Shown here: positions 1 to 8,831 of the stretch, piece after piece
How the letters are laid out: every line of letters begins with the position of its first letter
Numbering within the stretch: position 1 is the first letter of the stretch
NCBI GenBank assembly: GCA_964648275.1
Contig: CAZYOB010000008.1
Span: 1 to 38,644, forward strand
Origin: CAIQPO01 sp964648275
GTDB lineage: Bacteria; Patescibacteriota; Microgenomatia; UBA1400; MFAQ01
Direction of reading: 5' to 3'
DNA length: 38,644 bases
Notes under the pieces: model-generated
Seen by the model: the letters and a program-made list of their open reading frames with translations, nothing else
What the model was told of the DNA's origin: nothing
Databases searched by the model: none
Translations under genes and position numbers: made by a program

Positions 1-38
1 CTTGAAGTTTAGGTGAATTTTTGACATAGTGGATATAC

Positions 39-1805
39 ATGGATTATCAAGAGGAAGAGCTGATCAATACGCTCATTGCGGATGGAAAGCTAACAAAAGA
101 GAAGTATGATTCGCTCAAAATCGAGTCTTTGACGCTGGGAAAGAGCGTGATGCAGCTGTTGCAGGACAAGAGATTGATCAAAGATGAAGACATTGCCAGA
201 GCAAAGGCAAAGTACTTGAATATCCCCTATTTCTCCGAGTCTAGAATCACAGTCAGTCCCGACCTGCTCTCCATGATCAACATTGATCTGGCGAAGACCT
301 ACAAGGTGATGCCGTTGACGCTCGATAAAGCGATCGGAGAACTGACCCTGGTGATGGAAAAACCGGAGGATCTGTCTGTAGTGGATTTTTTCCATAAAAG
401 AACGGGTTACAGGGTGAAGTCGATGATGACTTCCAGAGAAAATTTAGAGAACTTAATAAATACGACCTACAGCCAAAGCTTAACGGGAGAGATCTCCGGA
501 GTGTTGAAGAGAGGCGGCGCTGAGCTTGGAGAAGAAGAAGGCGGTGTCCGTTTGGTGACGGCAGATACGATCTCACAGATCATCAAAGAGCCAAAGATCG
601 TTGAAATCGTCAGAAAGGTTTTGGAGTATGCCGTGCGTTTAAGGGCTTCCGATATTCACATTGAACCTCAAGAAAATATCACTAGAGTCAGATTCAGGAT
701 CGACGGTATTTTGGAGGAGAAGCTGACTTTAGACAAGGAGTATCATGCTGCCCTGATCTCACGTATCAAGATCTTGTCTGGTATGAAGATTGATGAAAAA
801 AGAGTTCCCCAGGATGGTCGTTTTAACTTTAGTTCGGAGTATGGAGAGGTCGATTTGCGTATTTCCTCACTACCGACTGTTAATGGAGAGAAGATCGTTA
901 TGCGTCTTTTGAAGAAATCCGAAAAGGTACCGACCTTGGGTGACCTTGGTTTGAGAGCAAAGGCTTTGGCGGTTCTGGAGGAGGCTATAAGAATCCCCCA
1001 CGGTATCATTCTGGCTACCGGTCCTACGGGTTCGGGTAAAACAACTACTTTGTATGCTTTATTGACGATCATCAACACACCTAAGGTGAACATAGTTACC
1101 TTGGAAGATCCGGTTGAGTATCAGATGGCCGGTGTCAATCAGGTGCAGATTAACCCACAAGCGGGTCTAACATTTGCTTCCGGTCTGAGATCTTTTCTAC
1201 GTCAGGATCCTAATATCATCATGGTAGGTGAAATCCGTGATGAAGAAACTGCTCAATTGGCTATCCAAGCTTCCCTTACCGGTCACTTGGTTTTCTCTAC
1301 CGTTCATACTAATTCTGCTGCAGGTGCTCTCCCCCGTTTGTTGGATATGGGTGCCGAACCATTCCTTCTGGCTTCGTCCATGACAGCCGCCATTGGTCAG
1401 CGTGTTTTAAGAAAAATTTGTGATAATTGCAAAGCTCCATATGTTCCCGATCCTAAGGTGATCGAGGATATGAAGGTGGTTTTAGGCTCTATGTTCGAGG
1501 GGTGGAAAAAATCCAATGTGGAGAAAGGCAAGCTGGCGGTACAGAATAAAACCGAGGTAATGATTTACAAGGGGATGGGTTGTGAGAAGTGCAATCATAG
1601 CGGGTATCTTGGACGTATCGGTATTTATGAGGTCCTGAGGGTGACGGAGAAAATTGCCAAGAAAATCCTGGAACGAGCTGACGCTGCTTCGGTTGAAAAG
1701 GCAGCTATGGAAGACGGTATGATTATTATGAAGCAAGACGGTTATCTAAAAGTCCTCGACGGAGTTACGACGATCGAAGAAGTTATCAGAGTAGCACAAG
1801 TATAA
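39..1805 (+). CDS. pilB: Type IV pilus assembly ATPase PilB (GspE/PulE family)
   Basis: Cytoplasmic hexameric motor that powers pilus extension. At 588 aa it has the family's usual length. The N-terminal 150 or so residues look like the MshEN/GspE-N region. The ATPase core follows, with a Walker A motif (GPTGSGKTTT, from about residue 328), a Walker B-type stretch (IIMVGEIRDEETA) and the His-box region around STVHTNSA. Two CxxC pairs (CDNC and CEKC) near the C-terminus form the zinc-binding tetracysteine typical of PilB/GspE and separate it from PilT. It is the first gene of the pilus locus and lies 2 bp from pilT. No clear Shine-Dalgarno precedes the ATG. Family assignment is secure. Confidence 0.96.
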   Translation: MDYQEEELINTLIADGKLTKEKYDSLKIESLTLGKSVMQLLQDKRLIKDEDIARAKAKYLNIPYFSESRITVSPDLLSMINIDLAKTYKVMPLTLDKAIGELTLVMEKPEDLSVVDFFHKRTGYRVKSMMTSRENLENLINTTYSQSLTGEISGVLKRGGAELGEEEGGVRLVTADTISQIIKEPKIVEIVRKVLEYAVRLRASDIHIEPQENITRVRFRIDGILEEKLTLDKEYHAALISRIKILSGMKIDEKRVPQDGRFNFSSEYGEVDLRISSLPTVNGEKIVMRLLKKSEKVPTLGDLGLRAKALAVLEEAIRIPHGIILATGPTGSGKTTTLYALLTIINTPKVNIVTLEDPVEYQMAGVNQVQINPQAGLTFASGLRSFLRQDPNIIMVGEIRDEETAQLAIQASLTGHLVFSTVHTNSAAGALPRLLDMGAEPFLLASSMTAAIGQRVLRKICDNCKAPYVPDPKVIEDMKVVLGSMFEGWKKSNVEKGKLAVQNKTEVMIYKGMGCEKCNHSGYLGRIGIYEVLRVTEKIAKKILERADAASVEKAAMEDGMIIMKQDGYLKVLDGVTTIEEVIRVAQV

Positions 1806-1807
1806 AA

Positions 1808-2872
1808 ATGCAAAGTTTAATGCAGGAATTATTATTGATGGCGGTACAGAATAATTCGTCGGATGTTCATCTGATGGTAGATTCTCCTCCTATTTTCAGA
1901 ACCGTCGGAAGACTAGAGGTGTATAACCCAGCCGGAAAGATGGAGGCGGAACAGATCAAGCTGTTAATACTTAGCTTGATGAATGATTTACAGAAAGAGA
2001 TGTATTTGAAAAATTTGGAATTGGACTTTTCAGTAAGCATTCCCGGAAAGGCCCGTTTCAGAGCAAATGCATATTTCCAGCGCAATACTCCGGCAATATC
2101 ATTGCGTTACATTCCCGATAAAATTCCCACTATTGACGAGTTGGGATTGCCGCAAATTTGTCACAATATCACCAGACTAAAGCAAGGATTTGTTTTGGTG
2201 ACAGGACCTACGGGTTCGGGTAAATCTTCAACTTTTGCCTCGGTAATCGATGAGATTAACGAAAATAGATCGGAGCATATCGTTACCATTGAGGATCCGG
2301 TAGAGTTTGTCCACAACAACAAGAGATCTTTTATTAGTCAGCGTGAGTTGGAGACCGATACCAGGAGCTGGGACAACGCACTTAAGTCCGTTTTGCGTCA
2401 AGACCCTAATATCGTTTACATTGGTGAGATGCGTGATCCGGAGACAATGGCGGCGGCAATGACCACTGCCGAGACAGGTCACTTGGTGTTTGCGACACTA
2501 CACACTAACTCTGCTGCGCAAACTGTCGAGCGTATAGTCGATAGCTTCCCGGAAAATCAACAGGACCAAATTGTTTTACAGCTTTCCATGGTCTTGGAAG
2601 CGGTACTGTCTCAAAGGCTGATCCCTACGAAGGACGGGAAGCGGGTTGTTGCAACGGAGATATTGATAGTTACTCCGGCTGTTCGCAACACTATCCGTGA
2701 GGGAAAGACTTTCCAGATAGATAATATTATTCAAACGAGCAGCAACGTAGGAATGAAGCTTATTGAGCAAAGTTTGGCCGAGTTGGTGAATAGAGGGGTG
2801 GTGGATAGAGCTACGGCCATGGAGTATGCAATCCGTCCGTCTATATTAGATAAATTGATCGGAGGCGGCTAA
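1808..2872 (+). CDS. pilT: Type IV pilus retraction ATPase PilT
   Basis: Hexameric ATPase that disassembles the pilus and gives retraction, twitching and DNA uptake. At 354 aa it matches PilT in length, with an N-terminal PAS-like part and a RecA-like core. Walker A is GPTGSGKSST near residue 133, the Walker B region is NIVYIGEMRDPETM, and the His box is FATLHTNSA. The zinc tetracysteine of PilB is absent, which supports PilT over a second PilB. It starts 2 bp after pilB and ends 5 bp before pilC, so the three are almost certainly cotranscribed. Presence of PilT indicates retractable pili. Confidence 0.95.
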   Translation: MQSLMQELLLMAVQNNSSDVHLMVDSPPIFRTVGRLEVYNPAGKMEAEQIKLLILSLMNDLQKEMYLKNLELDFSVSIPGKARFRANAYFQRNTPAISLRYIPDKIPTIDELGLPQICHNITRLKQGFVLVTGPTGSGKSSTFASVIDEINENRSEHIVTIEDPVEFVHNNKRSFISQRELETDTRSWDNALKSVLRQDPNIVYIGEMRDPETMAAAMTTAETGHLVFATLHTNSAAQTVERIVDSFPENQQDQIVLQLSMVLEAVLSQRLIPTKDGKRVVATEILIVTPAVRNTIREGKTFQIDNIIQTSSNVGMKLIEQSLAELVNRGVVDRATAMEYAIRPSILDKLIGGG

Positions 2873-2877
2873 GAATT

Positions 2878-4080
2878 ATGAAAATGTTTCGTTACAAAGT
2901 TAGTACTACTGCAGGAGAATCATCGACGGGTTCTTTGGAGGCGATGGATGAAAAACAGGCTGCAGCGATTCTGAGAAGTAAGGGTTTTCTGGTGACTTCT
3001 CTTTCCGAGGCCGATGAGCTGGGTGTAGATGCGTTGGTGTCATCTTTCTCAAAACCGAAAGCTCAGGATATAGCCAACTTTACTCGACAATTATCGACAA
3101 TGATTGCGTCCGGATTACCTTTGGTTGATGCTTTGAGGCTGTTGAAAGATCAGTCCCCTGTCCCATTTAAACAGGTAGTAGAAAAAGTTTTGACAGAAGT
3201 CGAAGGAGGTTCGTCTTTAGCCGACGCAATGTTAGCATCCGGAGATGTCTTTTCCAGCGTATATATAGCATTGGTGAGGGCAGGAGAAACTGCCGGTGTA
3301 TTGGATAACGTTTTAAAGAAATTAGCTGATAATCTGGAGAAACAGCGGGAGTTTGCCAGTAAAACTAAGGGGGCTATGGTTTATCCGGCTATTGTGAGTG
3401 CGGGTATGGTAGTGATTGTGATCTTGATGATGACATTGGTAGTTCCCAAGTTGACGGCAATGTACAAGGACTTCGGTGCCGAGTTACCGGGTCCTACCAA
3501 AGCGCTCATGGCGATTAGCGGTTTTTTTGTTAACTTTTGGTACGTGGTAGCAGTCGTGGGTATTGGTGGATTTATTGCCTTCAGAAATTGGGTTAATACG
3601 GAGGTGGGAGGATTGGTATTTGAGCAATTGTTGTTTAAGGTCCCGATTTACGGAAAACTTAAGAGAGATTTAATTTTGACCGAGTTCGCCAGAACTATCA
3701 GTGTCTTGCTTTCGGCTGGTATCTCAATTTTAGATGCACTAAATATTGTGGCGGATACATTGGGAAGTAAGATTTTCGGGGCTCAGGTAAAACAAGCCGC
3801 TTTATATGTGGAAAAAGGAGTTCCCCTATCCGATGCAGTTGCCAGAATTGAGGGATTTCCAAAGATCCTGTCCCAAATGGTTTCGGTCGGAGAAGAAACC
3901 GGGAAGCTGGATGAGGTCTTAGCGAAGTTGGCTAACTATTATGAGTCTGAAAGCGAGACTAAGGTCAAGGCATTGACGACTGCCATCGAACCGTTGATTA
4001 TGGTCGTCATGGGTATCGGTGTTGGTTTCTTGGTAATTGCGGTAATTATGCCGATATACAACTTGACAAGTCAATTCTAA
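2878..4080 (+). CDS. pilC: Type IV pilus inner-membrane platform protein PilC (GspF family)
   Basis: Polytopic membrane platform that couples PilB/PilT to the growing pilus. The 400 residues hold two repeated T2SF domains, roughly 65-190 and 265-390. The first opens with FTRQLSTMIASGLPL and the second with FARTISVLLSAGISI, which are the family's duplicated signatures. Hydrophobic segments lie near residues 170-195, 210-235 and 370-395. The gene follows pilT by 5 bp. It is followed by an AT-rich gap of about 50 bp that sets the next pilin gene apart. Confidence 0.94.
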   Translation: MKMFRYKVSTTAGESSTGSLEAMDEKQAAAILRSKGFLVTSLSEADELGVDALVSSFSKPKAQDIANFTRQLSTMIASGLPLVDALRLLKDQSPVPFKQVVEKVLTEVEGGSSLADAMLASGDVFSSVYIALVRAGETAGVLDNVLKKLADNLEKQREFASKTKGAMVYPAIVSAGMVVIVILMMTLVVPKLTAMYKDFGAELPGPTKALMAISGFFVNFWYVVAVVGIGGFIAFRNWVNTEVGGLVFEQLLFKVPIYGKLKRDLILTEFARTISVLLSAGISILDALNIVADTLGSKIFGAQVKQAALYVEKGVPLSDAVARIEGFPKILSQMVSVGEETGKLDEVLAKLANYYESESETKVKALTTAIEPLIMVVMGIGVGFLVIAVIMPIYNLTSQF

Positions 4081-4110
4081 TGACTCATATTGAATATATT
4101 GGTTATTTTA

Positions 4111-4131
4111 TTAAATAAATAAATAAATAAA
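4111..4131 (+). repeat. AAAT/TAAA tetranucleotide tract upstream of a pilin gene
   Basis: A short run of about four to five TAAA units sits immediately upstream of the ATG at 4134. It lies in the only sizeable gap of the pilC-pilin region. Such tracts can slip in length and could change spacing of a 5' leader, but this may simply be AT-rich intergenic DNA. Confidence 0.5.
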
Positions 4132-4133
4132 GA

Positions 4134-4730
4134 ATGAAATCTTTCAACAAGGGTTTTACACTGATGGAGCTTCTTATCGTCATCGGTGTTCTGGGAATTT
4201 TAGCAGCCGGTCTTTTGGCGGCTATCGACCCATTTGAGCAACTAAAAAAGGCAAGAGACACGAACAACAGAAGTGCGGCCATTGAGCTTTTGCAAGGAAG
4301 CCAACGTTACTACGCCACTCATGGTTATCTCCCTTGGAGAAAACCAGACGGTGCAGGCGGTTTTACTTGTACAGGGACCGACATCGCCAGACTTAGACCG
4401 GTGGTAGATGAAACTGCCTATCCTTACAGTGCTGTCTCTCTAGAGCCACAAGCTGTATCAGGAGATATGTATGACTGTCTTAATTTGACTTTGGCTCCCG
4501 ACGGTGAGATCAAGACGACATTCTTCCAAGGTTTGGCAACAACTTTATACCTCTTCTCCGGATCCAAGACCCATGTAGGTGTGTGTTTCTCTCCCGAAGG
4601 TAAATCTAATAGGACCGATGCTCAGACACAATACGATCTTGGTGGTACAGACGACGCCACCTTTGCAATCCAGGATGGAGGAATTTGTCCCAATGTCGCC
4701 AGTGACGCTTGTTTACAGTGTTTCGAGTAA
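4134..4730 (+). CDS. Type IV prepilin, candidate major pilin
   Basis: Secreted fibre subunit of the type IV pilus, 198 aa. The class III signal is MKSFNKG|FTLMELL: a short basic leader, cleavage after Gly7, Phe at +1 and Glu at +5. A hydrophobic N-terminal helix runs to about residue 33. The C-terminal globular part contains several cysteines, including CPNVASDACLQC near the end, that could form disulfides. It is set off from pilC by about 50 bp and followed by a strong terminator, unlike the packed minor pilins downstream. That suggests separate, probably higher expression, so I infer it is the major pilin. That role is not proven. Confidence 0.85.
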   Translation: MKSFNKGFTLMELLIVIGVLGILAAGLLAAIDPFEQLKKARDTNNRSAAIELLQGSQRYYATHGYLPWRKPDGAGGFTCTGTDIARLRPVVDETAYPYSAVSLEPQAVSGDMYDCLNLTLAPDGEIKTTFFQGLATTLYLFSGSKTHVGVCFSPEGKSNRTDAQTQYDLGGTDDATFAIQDGGICPNVASDACLQCFE

Positions 4731-4744
4731 TTAAAAAGAACTCT

Positions 4745-4775
4745 AAAAGAGAGGGCGATGCCCTCTCTTTTTTTT
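4745..4775 (+). terminator. Intrinsic terminator after the first pilin gene
   Basis: Perfect inverted repeat AAGAGAGGGC-GAT-GCCCTCTCTT followed by an uninterrupted T run. It separates the pilBTC-pilin unit from pilD and the minor pilins. Confidence 0.9.
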
Positions 4776-4802
4776 GCTGTAAGTGACCGAGCGTATTTTT
4801 GA

Positions 4803-4808
4803 TAAGAT
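4803..4808 (+). promoter_or_regulatory. Putative -10 element of pilD (leaderless configuration)
   Basis: TAAGAT lies 6 nt before the ATG at 4815, just after the preceding terminator. A start point 6-7 nt downstream would fall on the ATG itself. The GGAG next to the ATG is too close to act as a Shine-Dalgarno for that start. No good -35 is visible. Confidence 0.4.
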
Positions 4809-4814
4809 AAGGAG

Positions 4815-5630
4815 ATGATCGAAGTGATGATTTTTTTGTTTATCATGGGCCTAGTGTGGGGTAGTTTTTTGAATGTTGTGATATACAGGACGACACACGG
4901 AAAGTCCCCTGCCGACGGAAGGTCCAGGTGTCCAAAGTGTAAAAAAATAATTCCCTGGAAATTCAACATTCCCGTAATCTCATTTTTGATACTTAGAGGA
5001 AAGTGCGCTAATTGTAAGAAAAAAATTTCTTGGCAGTATCCGGTGATCGAGCTGATGTCCGGGTTATTGTTCGTCTGGTGGTATCTGATGGGAATGCAAT
5101 TCTTTCGATTGATCGGTAGTCCCTGGCAGTTGGTTCAGCCTATTTTTTGGCTGATGGTGGGAATGATCCTGCTGACTATTTTCATGACAGACCTTTTATA
5201 TGGAGTAATCCCCTTAAGCGTTAATTTGATCTTTTTCACTCTGGTGTTGGTTTACAGGGTGACCCTGGTCGCCTTCGGACAGATGAACCCAATTGACCTT
5301 TGGTTGGCTGTACTTTCCGCGTTGGGAGTGACAACTTTATTCTTTATTCTTCAAAAAGCTACAAAGCTGATAAAGAAAGTTGATGGATTGGGAGATGGAG
5401 ATATTGCCCTCTCCCCTACTCTGGGGTTATTACTTGGCTGGCCGAAAATTACGGTAGGGATTTTTACTGCATTTGTGATCGGATCGGTTTTTGGTATTGC
5501 GCTCATCGGTTTTAGCAAGAAAAAAATAAATCAGACAATTCCCTTTGGTCCTTTTTTGGTGGCAGGTACGATAGTTGCTTTACTTTGGGGAGGAGAAATT
5601 TGGAGCTGGTACATGGGAATGCTACAATGA
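4815..5630 (+). CDS. pilD: Prepilin peptidase / N-methyltransferase PilD
   Basis: Membrane aspartyl protease that cleaves and N-methylates the prepilins around it; 271 aa. The cytoplasmic N-terminal loop has the two CxxC pairs of the A24 family (CPKC and CANC). The catalytic aspartates are the FMTDLLYG motif after a membrane span and the GLGDGDIALSPTLG motif (GxGD). Several membrane helices follow. An alternative start is the ATG at 4827 (residue 5), which lies 12 nt after GGAG. I keep 4815 because a -10-like hexamer sits 6 nt upstream. The next pilin starts 7 bp after the stop. Confidence 0.94.
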   Translation: MIEVMIFLFIMGLVWGSFLNVVIYRTTHGKSPADGRSRCPKCKKIIPWKFNIPVISFLILRGKCANCKKKISWQYPVIELMSGLLFVWWYLMGMQFFRLIGSPWQLVQPIFWLMVGMILLTIFMTDLLYGVIPLSVNLIFFTLVLVYRVTLVAFGQMNPIDLWLAVLSALGVTTLFFILQKATKLIKKVDGLGDGDIALSPTLGLLLGWPKITVGIFTAFVIGSVFGIALIGFSKKKINQTIPFGPFLVAGTIVALLWGGEIWSWYMGMLQ

Positions 5631-5637
5631 TTTTGTA

Positions 5638-6216
5638 ATGGTAAAAAGTAGAAAACAATCAGGATTCACCCTGATAGAGTTATTGTTAGTGATTGGTATT
5701 TTGGGAATTCTGTCTGTTATTGGCCTGACCACATTTTCCAGTGCGATTGTCAGGGGAAAAGACACCAGAAGAAAAAATGATCTGGCGCAGTTGGCTAAGT
5801 CTTTGGAGGCTTATGCAGGAGACTTTGGTTCTTACCCCGCAGATGACAGTAACGGAGGAATTGTGGGATGTTCTGCAGATGGATCGGTAATACTAGACAC
5901 CTGCCCCCTATCCGCCAGTGGAAGGTTCCAAAGAAGTAAGTCAGTGGGAGGTGATTATGAAAGAATTATTTATTTGGATAATTACCCCGAAGACCCAGAT
6001 CTCGGGAGTCATTATTATTATATTAATAACACCTCGGGAGGTGAAGAAGGGTTTTCGTTGTACGCCTCTTTGGAAAATTTGGATGATAGAGATGTCAGAA
6101 GAGACGCCGTTAGCGGTGACCCGGACCCAGACGGCTGGGCGGATGAAGGCGCCGATTGTGGAACCGGTGTAGTTTGTAATTATAAACTTACCCATGCAGG
6201 GGTAGTCAGAGAATAA
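5638..6216 (+). CDS. Type IV prepilin-like protein (minor pilin 1)
   Basis: Putative minor pilin or pseudopilin, about 192 aa from the chosen start. The signal is MVKSRKQSG|FTLIELL with Gly at -1, Phe at +1 and Glu at +5. After the hydrophobic helix comes the GKDTRRKNDLAQLAKSLEAY stretch common to GspG-like pilins. The open frame extends upstream to 5575 inside pilD, but 5638 places the start 7 bp after the pilD stop and gives a normal-length leader peptide, so I chose it. The C-terminal domain is Asp/Gly-rich with several cysteines. The next gene's ATG follows its stop directly. Confidence 0.88.
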   Translation: MVKSRKQSGFTLIELLLVIGILGILSVIGLTTFSSAIVRGKDTRRKNDLAQLAKSLEAYAGDFGSYPADDSNGGIVGCSADGSVILDTCPLSASGRFQRSKSVGGDYERIIYLDNYPEDPDLGSHYYYINNTSGGEEGFSLYASLENLDDRDVRRDAVSGDPDPDGWADEGADCGTGVVCNYKLTHAGVVRE

Positions 6217-6672
6217 ATGGATAAAAAAATAAAAAGTAACGGATTCTCATTAATAGAGCTATTGGTTGTGTTGGGAATCATCGCCGTACTGACGGGGTTG
6301 ATCGCCTTCAACTTTAATACTGCCAGAATGAGAGCGAGAGACGTCCAGAGAAAAAATGATTTGAAGGAGTTACGATCAGCGCTAGAGCTTTACAAGAATG
6401 ACAATAACCAGGTTTATCCGGACATGGATTACACCACATTGATAGGGACACTTGATGCCGCCGGATATGTACAGTCGACTATGCAGGATCCTAAGTTGTC
6501 TGTGACCGGAGATCCGGCCAGTTGGGACGAATATGAATATCTACGTTTGACAGCGACCTCTTACACGATCAGTATGTGTTTTGAAAACAGAGCGGATCCC
6601 CTGTTGGATGACTCGACGACTGATTGTGGACCAGCAGGTGTCGGAAGATTATATGTATATGACAATCAATAA
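6217..6672 (+). CDS. Type IV prepilin-like protein (minor pilin 2)
   Basis: A 151-aa prepilin with signal MDKKIKSNG|FSLIELL (Gly -1, Phe +1, Glu +5). The helix is followed by ARDVQRKNDLKELRSALELY, the charged segment seen in the neighbouring paralogues. Two cysteines lie in the C-terminal third (residues around 121 and 137) and could pair. It begins on the base after the previous stop and ends 6 bp before the next ATG, so it is translated as part of a polycistron. The specific role (tip, core or pseudopilin) cannot be read from sequence. Confidence 0.87.
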   Translation: MDKKIKSNGFSLIELLVVLGIIAVLTGLIAFNFNTARMRARDVQRKNDLKELRSALELYKNDNNQVYPDMDYTTLIGTLDAAGYVQSTMQDPKLSVTGDPASWDEYEYLRLTATSYTISMCFENRADPLLDDSTTDCGPAGVGRLYVYDNQ

Positions 6673-6678
6673 AAATAT

Positions 6679-7047
6679 ATGAATAAAATACAAAAAGCTT
6701 TCACCTTGCTTGAGTTGTTGGTAGTTATCGGTATCATCGGTATCCTATTAGCATTTGTAACAGTGGGGTTTACCAGTGCGCAAAAACAAGGCAGAGATAC
6801 GAGAAGGAAAACGGATTTAGCGGCAATACAGAACGCACTGGAGCAGTATTACTCTCAAAACTCTTTCGTGTATCCAAGTAACTGTGTTGGAGGTGCTGGT
6901 GTGACTGCTTACTTCACCGGTGGAGTAGTACCTACCGATCCCTTGTCTACCCAGAGCTATGTGTGGGCATGTTCGACTACTTCTTATTCTGTAACTGCAA
7001 CGTTGGAAAAAGATAGTTCTCAACTAATAGTTAGGAACCTGCAATGA
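6679..7047 (+). CDS. Type IV prepilin-like protein with Ala at -1 (minor pilin 3)
   Basis: A 122-aa prepilin, MNKIQKA|FTLLELL. The residue before the cleavage site is Ala instead of the near-invariant Gly, while Phe +1 and Glu +5 are kept. The post-helix segment GRDTRRKTDLAAIQNALEQY matches its neighbours, which argues for tandem duplication. Two cysteines (SNC and WAC) flank the predicted globular tip. Its stop overlaps the next start by 4 bp (ATGA), indicating translational coupling. Confidence 0.85.
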   Translation: MNKIQKAFTLLELLVVIGIIGILLAFVTVGFTSAQKQGRDTRRKTDLAAIQNALEQYYSQNSFVYPSNCVGGAGVTAYFTGGVVPTDPLSTQSYVWACSTTSYSVTATLEKDSSQLIVRNLQ

Positions 7048-7421
7048 AAAGAAACGGCTTTACATTCGTTGAGCTTCTGGTCGTGATGACGATTGCGGGG
7101 ATAATCTTCGCAATCAGCACTGTCACATACACAAACGTAACTAAGAGTTCGCGGGACGCCAGAAGAAAGGCTGATATGGAATCAATCAGACAGGCTTTAG
7201 AGCTTTGTCGAAGTTTTGTCGGTACTTACCCCGCCCCCGTCATTGGGCATGTTCCGGAACCTTTGACGTGTGGTACTCAGACATATATGACTACGATACC
7301 TAGGGATCCAAAATCTACCACCACCCATTACACGTATACAAGACCTACAACAACAACTTATACACTTTCGTCCAGCTTAATGGAAAGCCAATCAAATCCA
7401 TATACAGTGACTAATCCTTAA
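7044..7421 (+). CDS. Type IV prepilin-like protein (minor pilin 4)
   Basis: A 125-aa prepilin with a very short leader, MKRNG|FTFVELL (Gly -1, Phe +1, Glu +5). The segment SRDARRKADMESIRQALELC again resembles the neighbouring pilins. The C-terminal domain is Thr/Tyr/Pro-rich with Cys residues near positions 52 and 74. It starts in a 4-bp ATGA overlap with the preceding gene and ends 5 bp before the next. Confidence 0.85.
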   Translation: MKRNGFTFVELLVVMTIAGIIFAISTVTYTNVTKSSRDARRKADMESIRQALELCRSFVGTYPAPVIGHVPEPLTCGTQTYMTTIPRDPKSTTTHYTYTRPTTTTYTLSSSLMESQSNPYTVTNP

Positions 7422-7426
7422 TCCAT

Positions 7427-7894
7427 ATGTATTCTGCCCTGAAAGGTTTCACATTGATAGAGATGATGGTATCAGTGATGCTCTTGACAATCGTCACCGG
7501 AGCAGCAATTGTCGGAGTAATAACATTCAATCAAAATCAGGGAATAGAGGACGATGCTAAACAGTTAATATCGGAAATAAGGAGGGTGTATTCCAGGGCC
7601 ACGGGGATATATTACCCGCCAAGTTGTACAGGGAGGTTGACCGGCTATCGAATGGACCTGGTGAATGGTAGCAATGATATTTCAACTGCAGCCTTGTGTT
7701 CACTGGAAATTTCGGAAACGAGAACAGACGTTTTAAAGAGTTCGCATTTTACTGGGGCCGATACGATAACTATAAATGCCGGAGACGGAAGAATTGCCGG
7801 GTCCCCTATTACCATAGTTATCACTTCTGATACAAGTACAACATTAACCAAGAGCGTAGTAGTAAATGATTTTGGAGTCATTGAAGAATTATGA
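7427..7894 (+). CDS. GspH/FimT-like prepilin (minor pilin 5)
   Basis: A 155-aa prepilin with signal MYSALKG|FTLIEMM. It lacks the RRK-type segment of the previous four; the region after the helix, DDAKQLISEIRRVYSRATG, resembles GspH/FimT-type minor pilins that prime pilus assembly. The C-terminal half is beta-rich with repeated TITI/IVITSD patterns. Its stop overlaps the next gene by 4 bp. Subfamily placement is by resemblance only. Confidence 0.8.
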   Translation: MYSALKGFTLIEMMVSVMLLTIVTGAAIVGVITFNQNQGIEDDAKQLISEIRRVYSRATGIYYPPSCTGRLTGYRMDLVNGSNDISTAALCSLEISETRTDVLKSSHFTGADTITINAGDGRIAGSPITIVITSDTSTTLTKSVVVNDFGVIEEL

Positions 7895-8307
7895 AACAAC
7901 GGAAATTCAGGGGCCAACTGTTAGCTGAGGTTGTAATTGCAATTGGATTATTGGCTCTCATTTTGGTTGGCATGTCCGAGCTTATTACCAGATCCTCCGC
8001 GACTACAAGAATAAATAAGGAGAAAGATGAGGCAGGTAGAGTAGTTGAGGCCAGACTTTCGTATTTTCGTCAACAAAGATCCAGAGACCCAGTTGGATTA
8101 TATAACTCGATTGATGATCTCTTTGGATCAGGGTTTGTGGACTGTGGGGGTAGTCCATGGCCGATCATAGCGCAGTATAATTTTTCTTGTACCCAAAGTT
8201 TTTCGCTTTTATCTCCTGGGGTGGTCCAGATTGATGTTAAAGCCTCATGGACGAATAAAACAACAAACGACTTGAGTGTTACTTTATCGAACATAATCAC
8301 TTTTTAA
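7891..8307 (+). CDS. PilV-like prepilin (minor pilin 6)
   Basis: A 138-aa protein with signal MKQRKFRG|QLLAEVVIAIGLL. Gly at -1 and Glu at +5 are kept but +1 is Gln instead of Phe, as in some PilV/GspI-type pilins. The helix is followed by a charged coiled segment (TRINKEKDEAGRVVEARLSY). The C-terminal part is short and beta-rich. It is translationally coupled to its upstream neighbour by a 4-bp overlap and ends 1 bp before the next gene. Confidence 0.78.
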   Translation: MKQRKFRGQLLAEVVIAIGLLALILVGMSELITRSSATTRINKEKDEAGRVVEARLSYFRQQRSRDPVGLYNSIDDLFGSGFVDCGGSPWPIIAQYNFSCTQSFSLLSPGVVQIDVKASWTNKTTNDLSVTLSNIITF

Positions 8308-8308
8308 T

Positions 8309-8830
8309 ATGAATAAGAGAAATGCCTTCACCCTTATAGAAGTAATGATCGTTATAGCGATCACTGCCGTATTGATGATTGGAGGATCACTAGTGTTATT
8401 CCGCACTCTTGGTTCAAGAGGTCAGAACCAGGCGGATATAAATATTAATCAAGCGGGATCCCAGGCAATGGAGTCCATTGAACAAAGTATCAGGTTTGCC
8501 ACTGTGGATGCAGTGGGTGCAAATACCAGGGCAAGCTGCTTAGCCGCCGGATCGTCAGGGGTTTCGGGTGACACTGTAGCAGTGTCAGACTCTTGGGGAG
8601 CGTCTACATATAGTTTGGATACATCCAGGATCGCTTCGGTGGCAGCAGTAACAAAATATCTTTCAACTCCGGATGTGGTTGTAAGTGCTGTTTCATTTAC
8701 CTGGATTTGTGTATCCGGATCCTACGATAAATTAAGGATCAGTTTTGATATTGATGATCCGGTCGTGGCCGGAGAGGTAATGAAGAGAAATTTTAAGCGT
8801 GATATCAATATGTATAATAGTGGTATATAG
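8309..8830 (+). CDS. PilW/GspJ-like prepilin with Ala at -1 (minor pilin 7)
   Basis: A 173-aa prepilin with signal MNKRNA|FTLIEVMIVIAITAVL. As in minor pilin 3, the -1 residue is Ala. The order PilV-like, PilW-like, PilX-like is the usual minor-pilin arrangement and guides the name. The region following the helix (ININQAGSQAMESIEQSI) resembles GspJ/PilW proteins. The last codons adjoin the next ATG with 1 bp between. Confidence 0.78.
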   Translation: MNKRNAFTLIEVMIVIAITAVLMIGGSLVLFRTLGSRGQNQADININQAGSQAMESIEQSIRFATVDAVGANTRASCLAAGSSGVSGDTVAVSDSWGASTYSLDTSRIASVAAVTKYLSTPDVVVSAVSFTWICVSGSYDKLRISFDIDDPVVAGEVMKRNFKRDINMYNSGI

Positions 8831-8831
8831 C

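Noticed and set aside
5918..6172. An overlapping 84-codon frame inside minor pilin 1
   Set aside because: The pilin frame carries the class III signal and family segment; the other frame has no recognisable feature.
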